Below are positions 25,346 to 34,079 of a DNA stretch of 64,000 bases, in pieces. A model generated the notes under the pieces. The model searched no databases. It saw nothing but the letters and a program-made list of their open reading frames with translations, and was not told the origin of the DNA. The stretch comes from an uncultured Clostridia bacterium (GTDB taxonomy: Bacteria; Bacillota; Clostridia; Christensenellales; CAG-138): the NCBI GenBank assembly GCA_934633985.1, contig CAKTYU010000003.1, positions 1 through 64,000 on the forward strand, read 5' to 3'. Position numbers and translations under genes: made by a program. The stretch's first letter is position 1. Every line of letters starts with the position of its first letter.

Positions 25346-26216
25346 CCTTTTCGAGCCGACCGTGGAAAGGGAGCAGCATGCACACGGGGAAGTCCTGCCT
25401 ACAAGCCTTCACCCAAAGCGGCTCAAGCCCTTCCCCAACCACCCCTTCAAGGTCGTGCAGGACGAGGCCATGCGGGAACTTGTGGAGAGCGTCCGCGAGA
25501 ACGGTGTCATCGAACCCATCCTGTGCCGTCCCGATGGCGCAGGCGGATATCAGATAGTAAGCGGGCACAGGCGGCAGACGGCGGCAGTGCTCGCGGGCAA
25601 GACTGAGGTGCCCATAACCGTGCAGGAGATGGACGATCACACCGCCACCATAGTTATGGTGGACTCCAACCTGCACAGACCGGCAATACTCCCCTCCGAA
25701 AAGGCCTTTGCGTTCAAGCTGAAGCTCGCCGCGTTGGAGGAAAAGCGCGCGCTGGGACTATTGGTCTCAGACGGGCGGCGCTCGACCGAGATAGTGGGCG
25801 AGGAAACCGGAGACAACTACCGAAGCGTCATGCGCTACCTCAGGCTCACGGAGTTGGCCCCCGAGCTGCTGGAACTCGTGGACGGCGGCAAGCTGAAGTT
25901 CCACCCTGCCGTGGAACTTTCCTACCTCAGCCCCGTCGAGCAGGAAATGCTGCGCGGGGTTATCGCAGCAACAAAGAAATGCCCTTCGCTGACCCAGGCC
26001 AAGGCGCTCAGGCAGCTGTCCAAGGCCTCTGAGCTGGACGAAGGGAGGATAACGCGGCTTCTGCAGTGGGGCAGAGCGTCATCTGAAAAGATCGCCTTCA
26101 AGGCGGAGGAACTGCGAGGATTCTTTCCCGATGGGTATTCCTCAGAGGATATCAAAGACGCAATACTCGATATGTTAGAGGTGCGGCGGCGAAGCCGTGC
26201 CGGACAGGAGAGATGA
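25296..26216 (+). CDS. parB: ParB/Spo0J family partition protein
   Basis: A 306-residue protein. The ParB N-terminal CTPase-like domain has NGVIEPILCRPDGAG and VSGHRRQTAAVLAG. The central helix-turn-helix region has STEIVGEETGDNYRSVMRYL. The C-terminal part is basic and ends in RRRSRAGQER. With ParA it should hold or segregate the element, most usefully when the ICE is excised and circular. Its start overlaps the parA tail, implying translational coupling. I could not find a parS site by eye. Confidence 0.85.
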   Translation: MPRGNSAGRISIRPLDDLFEPTVEREQHAHGEVLPTSLHPKRLKPFPNHPFKVVQDEAMRELVESVRENGVIEPILCRPDGAGGYQIVSGHRRQTAAVLAGKTEVPITVQEMDDHTATIVMVDSNLHRPAILPSEKAFAFKLKLAALEEKRALGLLVSDGRRSTEIVGEETGDNYRSVMRYLRLTELAPELLELVDGGKLKFHPAVELSYLSPVEQEMLRGVIAATKKCPSLTQAKALRQLSKASELDEGRITRLLQWGRASSEKIAFKAEELRGFFPDGYSSEDIKDAILDMLEVRRRSRAGQER

Positions 26217-26219
26217 CGC

Positions 26220-26504
26220 ATGGAAAAAGAATTAAAGCCGTATCAGGTACGATCCGTCAAGGCGCGGTACGCGCCCGGTACGCGCATAGAATTAAGCGGG
26301 CAAATGGTGGGAGAAAAAATGCCCGCAGGCGTGCGCGGAACCGTTGCCTTTGTCGATGACATAGGCTCCATCCACATGAAATGGGATGGCGGCGGTTCCC
26401 TCGCGCTGATTCCCAGCGTGGACGATTTTAAGGTGATCACTCCGGAATATGAGAAGGCTAACCCGGCGCGCATCACCGGTCGGCCCAAGCAGCGGGAAAG
26501 GTAG
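26220..26504 (+). CDS. DUF4314 family protein
   Basis: A 94-residue protein with the DUF4314 core: APGTRIELSGQMVGE, GVRGTVAFVDDIGSIHMKW and LALIPSVDDFKVI. This is a small beta-barrel-like domain common on phages and ICEs of Firmicutes. Its function is unknown. It lies 3 bp after parB. Confidence 0.8.
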   Translation: MEKELKPYQVRSVKARYAPGTRIELSGQMVGEKMPAGVRGTVAFVDDIGSIHMKWDGGGSLALIPSVDDFKVITPEYEKANPARITGRPKQRER

Positions 26505-26516
26505 GGAAACTTGCGC

Positions 26517-27425
26517 ATGGACAAAACCAAAAGGGAGTACCTCTCCACAGAGCGAAGTCCCGTCATTGACCCGGAACTGCGCGACTTATTGCCTCCCATC
26601 ACTAACGAAGAACGGGGGGCTCTCGCTGCCGACATACTGAAAAACGGCTGCTATTCCCCCATTATCTGCATGGAGGATATGACGCTATTGGACGGACATC
26701 ACCGGTACGACGTCTGCACCGAGCATGGCATTCCCTACCGCATGGTGATCCTCGGTTTTGAGGATAAGCTCGCCGCCAAGGAATGGATGGTGAATACACA
26801 AAAAGGGCGCAGGAATCTGACGAAATACCAGCTTGGGCAGATTGCGTTAAAACTGAAGCCGGAGATCGAAGCAAGGGCGAGAGCAAAGGAATCAAAGCGG
26901 AAAACGACTTTTCCGAAATCAGAAAAGTCGTTTTTGCCTTCAGTTAACACCACAAAGGAGCTTGCAGACTCCGTAGGCATTTCCCGCGATACCATGAACA
27001 AGATTCTTCAAATAGACGCACACGCGCCCGCCCCCATCAAGGAAGCACTGGAAAATAATGGCATGTCCATCAATCAGGCATATAACGCCGTAAAGAACCT
27101 CGAAGCCGTACCGGAAGAAGAGCGCGGCGCCCAGGCAACGCGCATGGTCATGGAAAGGGATTTCCAGCGGTACAGCAAGCGCATCGACAGCGAAGGTGCT
27201 ATCGCCCAGAGTTATATCGATGGAATCGGTAAGCCGTACCACATGAAGGTATCCGAGGAAAACGTCCGTATATGGATGGAATATGCCCACATACGCGTCG
27301 GCGACCTCGTCCTGGAACTTGATGCCATAGACGGGGCGCTGGAAAATCTATCGCTTCTCAAGGAGATCATTCGCGGCATATCGAAGCCTAAGCTCGCAGG
27401 AGGTCAGGAAAATGAGGTTAGATAA
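26517..27425 (+). CDS. ParB-like nuclease domain protein
   Basis: A 302-residue protein from ATG 26517 (a TTG at 26511 is also possible). The N-terminal ParB/sulfiredoxin-like domain has LLDGHHRYDVCTEHGIP. RNLTKYQLGQIALKLKPE follows. A Ser/Lys linker comes next, then a helix-turn-helix (TKELADSVGISRDTMNKIL). It differs from the canonical ParB at 25296. Such proteins are frequent on Clostridia ICEs, probably as DNA-binding regulators. The linker is coded by a strong inverted repeat with a T tract (26901-26935), described separately. Confidence 0.75.
   Translation: MDKTKREYLSTERSPVIDPELRDLLPPITNEERGALAADILKNGCYSPIICMEDMTLLDGHHRYDVCTEHGIPYRMVILGFEDKLAAKEWMVNTQKGRRNLTKYQLGQIALKLKPEIEARARAKESKRKTTFPKSEKSFLPSVNTTKELADSVGISRDTMNKILQIDAHAPAPIKEALENNGMSINQAYNAVKNLEAVPEEERGAQATRMVMERDFQRYSKRIDSEGAIAQSYIDGIGKPYHMKVSEENVRIWMEYAHIRVGDLVLELDAIDGALENLSLLKEIIRGISKPKLAGGQENEVR
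26901..26935 (+). repeat. Terminator-like inverted repeat inside a coding region
   Basis: AAAACGACTTTT (26901-26912) pairs perfectly with AAAAGTCGTTTT (26923-26934), followed by one more T. It lies in the linker of the ParB-like gene. Confidence 0.7.
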
Positions 27426-27858
27426 AAAGCACCGTAAGGCCATACAGATGGCTATTCTCAAAAACGAAACCGTAACACTCAGTGAGGTAACCAGGCTCGT
27501 GAAAAAATACGGCAAGCCCGCCAGCGTCAGGGAACTCAGGGATATGGAGGCAAACAGGGCCGCCCACAGCGTTATAGCCGGCTGTAAGGACCAGCACGGC
27601 GACAGGGAGATATTGGCTACAGGGCGAGAGCGCAACGACACCATTTATTCCGTTGTCGGCAATTCCACTGACACAAAGGCGCTAGACGAGGCAAAACGCC
27701 AGATACAGGGGAACATAAGGGGCTGCCTCGTTACGGACAAAAAGGTGAAGTGGCGGCAACTGTATATAAGTGGCCGCATAACCAGGAGGCGTTACCTTTG
27801 CGGCCTCGCAGCCCGCGAATACGCAAATTTGCCCGATATACTGAACTCACAGGATTAA
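27412..27858 (+). CDS. Hypothetical ICE protein, 148 residues
   Basis: A basic protein that overlaps the ParB-like gene by 14 bp, so it is probably co-translated. It contains LSEVTRLVKKYGKPASVREL, which has a helix-turn-helix look, and ends in YANLPDILNSQD. No signal peptide or membrane segment is seen, and I do not recognise the family. Position among partition genes suggests a DNA-related role, but this is only context. Confidence 0.6.
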   Translation: MRLDKKHRKAIQMAILKNETVTLSEVTRLVKKYGKPASVRELRDMEANRAAHSVIAGCKDQHGDREILATGRERNDTIYSVVGNSTDTKALDEAKRQIQGNIRGCLVTDKKVKWRQLYISGRITRRRYLCGLAAREYANLPDILNSQD

Positions 27859-27882
27859 AAACACTACAGGAGGTAAACAAAT

Positions 27883-29772
27883 ATGAAAAAGCTCATTGCG
27901 CTGCTTTGTGCGGCGCTTTTCTTCATCATGCCCATGACCGCCTACGCTGAAGGTGTGTCCCTCCCCTCCCGCGTCCCGGATATCGGCGAGGCGGTAACAG
28001 CCTACACCAAGGCCGACTATGTACTCAACTTCTCAGACGCAAGGTTTTCCGTTATGGATGCAAACGGCAATGAACAAAACGGCAGCCTTGCAGGGCTGGA
28101 CAACGTCATGAAGATATGGGTGCATACGGCAGACGGCCAGACCTTCAGCGCCTACTGCCTCGACATGACGGAGCATTATCCGCCCACCGTCGCAGCGGGA
28201 CAGGAAGGCTCAATAGCTCAGCTCCCGCAAAATTACGCCACCGTCGCGTGGCCTGCCGGACCGAATTATGACAAGATGCTGTGGGTAGTAGAGCATACCT
28301 ACCCCGCCATCCCCATGGATACTATGATGTCCGATGCCGAGGCGAACTTTTCAAGGCTGGTATCCGAGATACAGGCAACGCAGAATATTTCTGCGGCGGA
28401 GGCGGAAAGGCTTGCGGAAAACGCGGTGTATGCTACCGTACAGCAGGCGATATGGCATCACCAGCCCGCGCTCATAAAGGGCACGGACGGGATGTATGTA
28501 GGCGCGAGGATGCTCAACGGCAATCAGGATTTGAAGCTCCTGTACGCCTATCTTACAAAAGAGCGTGCCGAGTACCGCGGTTACCGAAACGCCAGGATAG
28601 GCAAATCCATCCGAATAGAGCATCCAGCCGACATGACCCCGGCGCAAGAAGGCACCAGCTATGTGTTCGGCCCGTTTGCCATAAGTACGGATATGCTATC
28701 CGCAGGCGACGCGCAGCTTGCGTACACCGGCGCAGGCAGCCTTGCTATCCGGTTCACCGATACTTCGGGCAATGCTATCTCCTCCGTGCGGCAGGGTCAG
28801 CCGTTCTACCTTCGTACAGACGGCGTGCCGACGGAGCCCATCACGATTTCTGTCAGTGCAAATACCGCCAACGCCGTGACAATGGACGCAAACCGCGGCC
28901 GTATGTACGCCCCTGCCGACGGCGGCAGCGCACAGCCGGTAGGCACCGGCGGCGTACCCAAAACCGTCAGTGCAAGCGCCAGCCTTACACTCCCTACCGT
29001 CAATCCCCCCGCCCCTCCCGTCAAGGCCGGCGGAACCGTAAAATTCAAAAAGACGGACGAAAAAAGCGGCGCCGCTTTGCAAGGCGCGGTCATACGCATA
29101 GATGACTCTGCCGGAAAAAAGGTCTGGCAGGGCGAAACGGACGCAAACGGCATTGCGACTACGGATGTAGAGATACTCTACGATACCGATTACACCTACT
29201 ACGAGGTAACGGCTCCTAAGGGCTATGAGCTGGACAGCGCACGCCACACCCTGCGAATATCAGGCAAGGGCGGCGATCCTGAATACTGGGCATTCACTAA
29301 CCGCCCCGTGGCGGTCGAAACACCTCCCGCCCTCGCAGACGTTACACTGAAAAAGGTAGATGAACATGGCAGGCCGCTGGAGGGCGCGACCATAAAGGTT
29401 CTGGACACTTCCGGCAAAGAGGTGTTCAGCGGCAAAACGGATAAGGACGGAAAGGTAGTCGTTAGAAACCTCTCCTCCGGCTTTACATATACCTACTTTG
29501 AATCAGCCGCCCCTGCAGGCTACGACATAAACGGCACGAGATACTCCTTCACCGTGGACAAGGCCGGAAATGTGAGCAGACCCGTTGATATCGTAAACAA
29601 AAAGAGCGCAGTTCCAACGCCCACGCCGGCCGCAATAAAGCCCGTGATGCTGCCACCGAAAACAGGCGATACCAGCAGCGGCGGCATTTCCGCGTGTATG
29701 ATCGCAGCCGCCCTATGCGCCGCAGCCGCAGCTTGTCATTGCCGCAATCGGGAAGGAGAATCGTATGAGTGA
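27883..29772 (+). CDS. Thioester-domain surface adhesin with SpaA-type repeats
   Basis: A 629-residue exported protein. The signal peptide is MKKLIALLCAALFFIMPMTAYA. The thioester domain has Cys92 in FSAYCLDM and Gln187 in the VQQAIW motif, the pair that forms the internal Cys-Gln thioester able to bind host or partner-cell surfaces covalently. Two SpaA/Cna-B-like domains follow (from TVKFKKTDEKSGAALQGA and VTLKKVDEHGRPLEGATI). A PPKTGD sorting motif, hydrophobic segment and short tail finish it. A sortase is encoded at 54644. GGAGG precedes the ATG. It probably helps donor cells attach to recipients. Confidence 0.85.
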   Translation: MKKLIALLCAALFFIMPMTAYAEGVSLPSRVPDIGEAVTAYTKADYVLNFSDARFSVMDANGNEQNGSLAGLDNVMKIWVHTADGQTFSAYCLDMTEHYPPTVAAGQEGSIAQLPQNYATVAWPAGPNYDKMLWVVEHTYPAIPMDTMMSDAEANFSRLVSEIQATQNISAAEAERLAENAVYATVQQAIWHHQPALIKGTDGMYVGARMLNGNQDLKLLYAYLTKERAEYRGYRNARIGKSIRIEHPADMTPAQEGTSYVFGPFAISTDMLSAGDAQLAYTGAGSLAIRFTDTSGNAISSVRQGQPFYLRTDGVPTEPITISVSANTANAVTMDANRGRMYAPADGGSAQPVGTGGVPKTVSASASLTLPTVNPPAPPVKAGGTVKFKKTDEKSGAALQGAVIRIDDSAGKKVWQGETDANGIATTDVEILYDTDYTYYEVTAPKGYELDSARHTLRISGKGGDPEYWAFTNRPVAVETPPALADVTLKKVDEHGRPLEGATIKVLDTSGKEVFSGKTDKDGKVVVRNLSSGFTYTYFESAAPAGYDINGTRYSFTVDKAGNVSRPVDIVNKKSAVPTPTPAAIKPVMLPPKTGDTSSGGISACMIAAALCAAAAACHCRNREGESYE

Positions 29773-30412
29773 TAATACCTTCGATATCTATTTTTCAGAC
29801 CTGACCCCAGCCGCGCAGCAGGAGTTCCTCGCTCTGATCGGTGAGAAGAATATCAAAAACACCAACTACGACATCCTGCCCATTTCATCCGTGCCTGCCC
29901 CCGAACCGGAGTTGCAGGAAATAAAGCTGTACTCGCCTCTTAGCATAGCCGCAGATATAAACGACGGCAACGAGGATGTATACGAGGATATTTCTTCATT
30001 CGACGCCGTTGATTTTGAAGCCGAGATCACTGCGCACTTTGTCAGAGAACTTTCTCGCGGCCAAAAGGAGATACGGCGTGGTCTCATGGCGTACTACCGT
30101 AAAGATGACGGCGTCGCCAAAAAGGTCAGACGTATCGGCGTGACAACCGAGGTGGTAGATGGGCAGCTTATGGGCGTTGCGACTCTGTCGGCATATGCAC
30201 CGTTGACGGCGCAGGAAATGACAGCGCTCAAAAACTACCTGATCGGGCAGTACAGCGATGGCTTTGGCGAGAGTATGGAGCAGCGCCCTGTCAAAACCGA
30301 TATAGGGAAACTGTATGTCAGCCTTTGGCAGAGCAGCGGGGATTTTTGCATACAAACTGAGCAAGAGATGAGCACTGTCAGAAAACATATGAATCGAGGT
30401 GACGCGAGATGA
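29765..30412 (+). CDS. Hypothetical ICE protein, 215 residues
   Basis: It overlaps the adhesin gene by 8 bp and parM by 4 bp (ATGA), so it belongs to the same operon. It starts MSDNTFDIYFSDLTPAAQQEF, has an acidic middle (NDGNEDVYEDISSFD) and a C-terminal part with LTAQEMTALKNYLIGQYSDGFGE. That last segment resembles small ICE and phage proteins annotated only as domains of unknown function. No membrane segment or signal peptide is visible. Function unknown. Confidence 0.6.
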   Translation: MSDNTFDIYFSDLTPAAQQEFLALIGEKNIKNTNYDILPISSVPAPEPELQEIKLYSPLSIAADINDGNEDVYEDISSFDAVDFEAEITAHFVRELSRGQKEIRRGLMAYYRKDDGVAKKVRRIGVTTEVVDGQLMGVATLSAYAPLTAQEMTALKNYLIGQYSDGFGESMEQRPVKTDIGKLYVSLWQSSGDFCIQTEQEMSTVRKHMNRGDAR

Positions 30413-31329
30413 CCCCGTTCATTATAGGCATCGACCATGGGTACGCCAGCATAAAGACCGCGAGCTTTGCCTTCCCCTCCGGCGTGGCGGCCTTCGACTC
30501 CCCACCCCCTGTGCAGCAGGGGCTGCTGGAATTCGAGGACCGTTTTTTTGTCTGCGGCGGCGGAAGGCAGCCACTTACCAAGGACAAGACCGCAAATAAG
30601 AACTATTTTCTTCTCACACTCGCGGCGCTCGCTAAAGAGATAGGACACCGCACTGGCCAAGGTAAGGCCGAAGTAGTCATAGCAGCGGGCCTGCCGCTTA
30701 CCGGCTTCGGCAGGGACAAGTCTGCGTTCCGGCGCTATCTGCTCTCCCATTCCCAGCCCATGAAATTCCGCTTCGAGGGTATGGAATATGAGATCAACAT
30801 ACTCGACGCCGTGATCCAGCCCCAGGGATACTGCGCCATAGCGGTCAACCCCGCCATATTGCGCGACGAACCCTCCGTCGTGGTGGCGGATATCGGCGGC
30901 TGGACCATCGACCTTATGCGCATAGACCGGGGCAACGTGGACACAGGTGCCTGCCGCAGCCTTGAAATGGGCATGATACGCTGCATGGACGAGGTAAAGG
31001 AGCAGGTGCGCCGCTCTCTCGGGATCTCCATGACGGACGCACAGGTGCAGGCGGTATTGTCAGAGGAGGCGTGCAGCGTCCCCGAGCAGGCCAAGGCCAT
31101 AGTTTTGCGCCACGGCAGGCTGTATGTGGAGCGGGTGCTGTCCGAGATCAGCGAGTGCGGCTTTGACCTCAAGGCCATACCCGTGGTCTTCATGGGCGGC
31201 GGGGCAAAAATAGTCAAGCCCCGCATCGCGCCCTGTGACGGCCTGTGCCGCGTTATATGCCTCGATGATGTATGTGTAAATGCCAAGGCCTTTGAAGCGG
31301 TCGTAGGGCGCATGTGGCGCCGTGGGTAG
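30409..31329 (+). CDS. parM: ParM/StbA-like actin-family ATPase
   Basis: A 306-residue protein with actin-fold signatures: phosphate loop 1 IIGIDHGYASIKTA, phosphate loop 2 VVADIGGWTIDLMRI, and the adenosine motif VVFMGGGAKIVKP. Plasmid ParM forms filaments that push replicons apart, together with a small DNA-binding ParR. The next gene, overlapping by 8 bp, is the size of a ParR. This gives the ICE a type II partition system besides ParAB. The alternative is a Hsp70-like ATPase of other function, but length and motifs favour ParM. Confidence 0.8.
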   Translation: MTPFIIGIDHGYASIKTASFAFPSGVAAFDSPPPVQQGLLEFEDRFFVCGGGRQPLTKDKTANKNYFLLTLAALAKEIGHRTGQGKAEVVIAAGLPLTGFGRDKSAFRRYLLSHSQPMKFRFEGMEYEINILDAVIQPQGYCAIAVNPAILRDEPSVVVADIGGWTIDLMRIDRGNVDTGACRSLEMGMIRCMDEVKEQVRRSLGISMTDAQVQAVLSEEACSVPEQAKAIVLRHGRLYVERVLSEISECGFDLKAIPVVFMGGGAKIVKPRIAPCDGLCRVICLDDVCVNAKAFEAVVGRMWRRG

Positions 31330-31612
31330 GAAAAAGGCCCGCGCCGTGGCATGGCTGGACCCCGCAAAGCCGCTCCAGCGCGAGGTCATCTCCAGCATAG
31401 CGGCAAAAGCCCCCGGGGAACGGCATACATATATCCTTTCGCTGCTCCTTCGGGGATACGAATTCAGCGGCGACCTTATCTACCGTGAAACGCTCCGGGC
31501 GCTCAGGGATTACCGGCCGCAATTCGATACACAAGGGCATAGAGAGGCCGACGATATTCCGGAGAATATGCTAGGCTTCCTCTTTGCTTTACAAAAGGAA
31601 GGTGAAGAATGA
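31322..31612 (+). CDS. Small ParR-like protein downstream of parM
   Basis: A 96-residue protein starting with GTG and overlapping parM by 8 bp. It begins GRKKARAVAWLDPAKPLQRE, then has an alpha-helical look, with an acidic C-terminus. Size, basic N-terminus and position fit ParR, the adaptor that links centromere DNA to ParM filaments. I see no diagnostic motif, so the call rests on context. Confidence 0.5.
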   Translation: MGRKKARAVAWLDPAKPLQREVISSIAAKAPGERHTYILSLLLRGYEFSGDLIYRETLRALRDYRPQFDTQGHREADDIPENMLGFLFALQKEGEE

Positions 31613-32884
31613 TTGAAATACCTTGACCTGTTCTCTGGCGCGGGCGGCTTCCGCGCGGCCTTGGAGCGGATACCCGGCACGCGATGCGTCGGGCACTGCG
31701 AGATAGACCCGCACGCGGATAAGAGCTACCGCGCCCTATTTGACACGAAAGGAGAGTGGTTTTGCAATGACGCAAGAAACATCAACACCGATGAGTTGCC
31801 CGGCTTCGACCTCCTTTGCGGAGGATTTCCTTGCCAGAGCTTCAGCATCGCCGGACACAGAAAGGGCTTTAACGACGCTCGCGGAACTCTTTTTTTCGAG
31901 ATTGCCAGAATACTTGGAGCTAAAAAGCCCCCTTTTGTTCTTCTTGAAAACGTACCCGGCCTGCTGTCGCATGACAAAGGCAGGACCTTCGCCGTCATAC
32001 TCGGGACGCTTTCTCGCCTGGGGTATCATGTCGAGTGGCAAGTGCTTAACAGCAAAGATCACGGAGTCCCCCAGTCCCGAAGGAGGGTGTTCATTGTCGG
32101 ATATATTGGAGAAGGATGCGCCGGAAAAATACTACCTGTCCTCGGCGCAAATGGAAAAGCTCTTGTACAGATAGCGGGAGGCCCGCAGGGGGCGCGGGTA
32201 TACGACCCTGACGGCATAGCCTGCACACAGACAGCGGGAGCCGGCGGCATGGGTGGAAAAACCGGGCTGTACGCCGTCGGTTTCAACCGGAAAGAGGGCA
32301 TCACCCACGGAATCAGGGAAGCATACGCCCTCAACGCAAGTAATTTTAGGGGACTGAACCGGAATCAGGATCAGAACGCCGTGCTGGAAACGGACGATTC
32401 CCGCTTTATCGACCTGTGTACAGGCAATCCAAGGCTCACAGATAATGCCCGGTGTGTGACCGCGCACTACGGAAAAACCACACTATCACACCACAAGGGC
32501 GAGCGCTCCGGCGTGCTTCATATCAAGGAAGCCACGCGCAGGGGGTATAAGGAGGCCGGCGCAGGCGATTCAGTAGACCTCGCCTACGCCGGCAACAATA
32601 CGCGCCGCGGCAGGGTCGGGCGTGACATTGCCCATACCCTCGACACGGGCAGCACACAGGGCGTCGTCACGCTCTCCGGGCGCATACGCAGGCTGACGCC
32701 ACGTGAGTGCTTCCGTTTGCAGGGCTTCCGGGAGGATCAGATAGACAGGATATTAGCCGTCACCTCGGACAGCCAAGCCTACAAGCAGGCGGGGAATGGC
32801 GTGACCGTCAACGTGGTGTATGCCATAGGGCGCAGGATCAAAGCGGTGTGGGATGAGGCGCAGGCAGGCGGCGGAATATGCTGA
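31613..32884 (+). CDS. dcm: DNA (cytosine-5-)-methyltransferase
   Basis: A 423-residue C5 methyltransferase. Motif I is YLDLFSGAGGFRAALERI, motif IV is LCGGFPCQSFSIAGHRKG with catalytic Cys, motif VI is LLENVPGLL, and motif VIII is GVPQSRRRVFIVG. A variable target-recognition part follows. Motifs IX-X are RRLTPRECFRLQGF and AYKQAGNGVTVNVV. It begins with TTG directly after the previous stop (TGATTG); an ATG two codons earlier is out of frame. No cognate nuclease is adjacent, so it is probably an orphan enzyme protecting the ICE from restriction. An open alternate frame of 435 bp lies inside it. Confidence 0.9.
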   Translation: MKYLDLFSGAGGFRAALERIPGTRCVGHCEIDPHADKSYRALFDTKGEWFCNDARNINTDELPGFDLLCGGFPCQSFSIAGHRKGFNDARGTLFFEIARILGAKKPPFVLLENVPGLLSHDKGRTFAVILGTLSRLGYHVEWQVLNSKDHGVPQSRRRVFIVGYIGEGCAGKILPVLGANGKALVQIAGGPQGARVYDPDGIACTQTAGAGGMGGKTGLYAVGFNRKEGITHGIREAYALNASNFRGLNRNQDQNAVLETDDSRFIDLCTGNPRLTDNARCVTAHYGKTTLSHHKGERSGVLHIKEATRRGYKEAGAGDSVDLAYAGNNTRRGRVGRDIAHTLDTGSTQGVVTLSGRIRRLTPRECFRLQGFREDQIDRILAVTSDSQAYKQAGNGVTVNVVYAIGRRIKAVWDEAQAGGGIC

Positions 32885-33819
32885 AGGATCTGCCATTCGG
32901 CGTAGAAATCGAAATGACGGGGCTGACCCGAGAACAGGCGGCAAAGGCCGCGGCCGCGCTTTGGAACACCACGCCGCGGCATATCGGGCGCAGCTATGAT
33001 ACCTGGGAGGTGAAGGACGCAGAGGGCAAGGTCTGGAAGTTCATGAACGACGGCAGCATCAGGGCCGAGCGCTGGAACCGCGGCGAATATGCCGCCAGCA
33101 GCGACAGTGTTTACCGCGTAGAGATGGTCACGCCCAAGCTCGAATTTAGCGAGCTGCCCAAGCTGCAGGAGGCTGTGCGCGCCGTGCGAAGGGCCCACGC
33201 CAAGGTCAACGACTCCTGTGGGCTTCATGTGCATATCGACGCCTCCCGTTTCGATAACCAGTCTCTTAAGAATCTCATGTCCATCATGTACTCCAAGGAA
33301 GATCTGCTCTTTAAGGCGCTTCAGGTTCCCGAAAGCCGGGTAGAGCGATGGTGCAAGCCTGTGCGCGAAGGTATGCTGCGGCAGGCGCGGCGCATGACGG
33401 CGGACGCAAGCCGGTCAAGGCTGGAAAGGATATGGTATCAGGGGGAGGTGAACACCGCCGAGCATTACAACTGGACACGGTACCACGCGCTCAACCTGCA
33501 TTCCTTGTTCTACCGCGGCACGGTCGAGTACAGGATGTTCAACTCCACACTCCACGCGGGGCGCGTAAAGGCTTATGTTCACCTTGCGCTTGGCATATCA
33601 TCCCAGGCCTTGGAGCAGCGCGGTAGCCAGATGCGGAAAACGCAAACGGACAACCCCGCCTTCACGTTCAGGACGTGGCTGCTCCGTATGGGCATGATAG
33701 GCGAGGAATACAAAAATACGCGCGAGCATCTGCTGTCATCTCTCCCCGGTAACCGGGCGTGGCGCTACGACAAGGATCACTACGAAAAAGGTAATACAGG
33801 GCGAGAGCCGGAAAGGTAG
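32878..33819 (+). CDS. Amidoligase (glutamine synthetase-fold COOH-NH2 ligase family)
   Basis: A 313-residue protein. Its start LPFGVEIEMTGL is the metal-binding strand of the family. CGLHVHIDASRF near residue 118 and VEYRMFNSTLHAGRV near residue 218 are the other conserved blocks. The family forms amide bonds between a carboxylate and an amine using ATP. It overlaps dcm by 7 bp and is followed by an 83-residue protein and a gamma-glutamylcyclotransferase-like protein. That set recalls predicted peptide or surface-modification systems on mobile elements. The substrate is unknown. Confidence 0.8.
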   Translation: MLKDLPFGVEIEMTGLTREQAAKAAAALWNTTPRHIGRSYDTWEVKDAEGKVWKFMNDGSIRAERWNRGEYAASSDSVYRVEMVTPKLEFSELPKLQEAVRAVRRAHAKVNDSCGLHVHIDASRFDNQSLKNLMSIMYSKEDLLFKALQVPESRVERWCKPVREGMLRQARRMTADASRSRLERIWYQGEVNTAEHYNWTRYHALNLHSLFYRGTVEYRMFNSTLHAGRVKAYVHLALGISSQALEQRGSQMRKTQTDNPAFTFRTWLLRMGMIGEEYKNTREHLLSSLPGNRAWRYDKDHYEKGNTGREPER

Positions 33820-33827
33820 GATACAAT

Positions 33828-34079
33828 ATGAAGATCACAGCATACGGCAGGACTTTTGAGGGCAGCCCGCAGGAGATAATCGAGTCGCTGCGCGAGCTGT
33901 TGCTCGACGCCGCATACATTTCCGACGCGGAAGCATATATACGGCATATCCAAAGGACGTACAAGATGGCTTACGGAAAAGAGATGGCTCTGCCGGAAAC
34001 CGGCCTCGACGGACGCATACGAGCTATGTTCGCCATACTGGAGGACGCCGGGCTCATGGAGGTGACCGAATATGTCTGA
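33828..34079 (+). CDS. Small hypothetical protein between amidoligase and GGCT genes
   Basis: An 83-residue protein starting MKITAYGRTFEGSPQEIIES. It is mostly helical and mildly basic in the middle, and it ends EDAGLMEVTEYV. GAAAGGTAGG precedes the ATG. It overlaps the next gene by 8 bp, so it is made together with it. It could be a partner or substrate of the amidoligase; nothing in the sequence decides this. Confidence 0.6.
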   Translation: MKITAYGRTFEGSPQEIIESLRELLLDAAYISDAEAYIRHIQRTYKMAYGKEMALPETGLDGRIRAMFAILEDAGLMEVTEYV

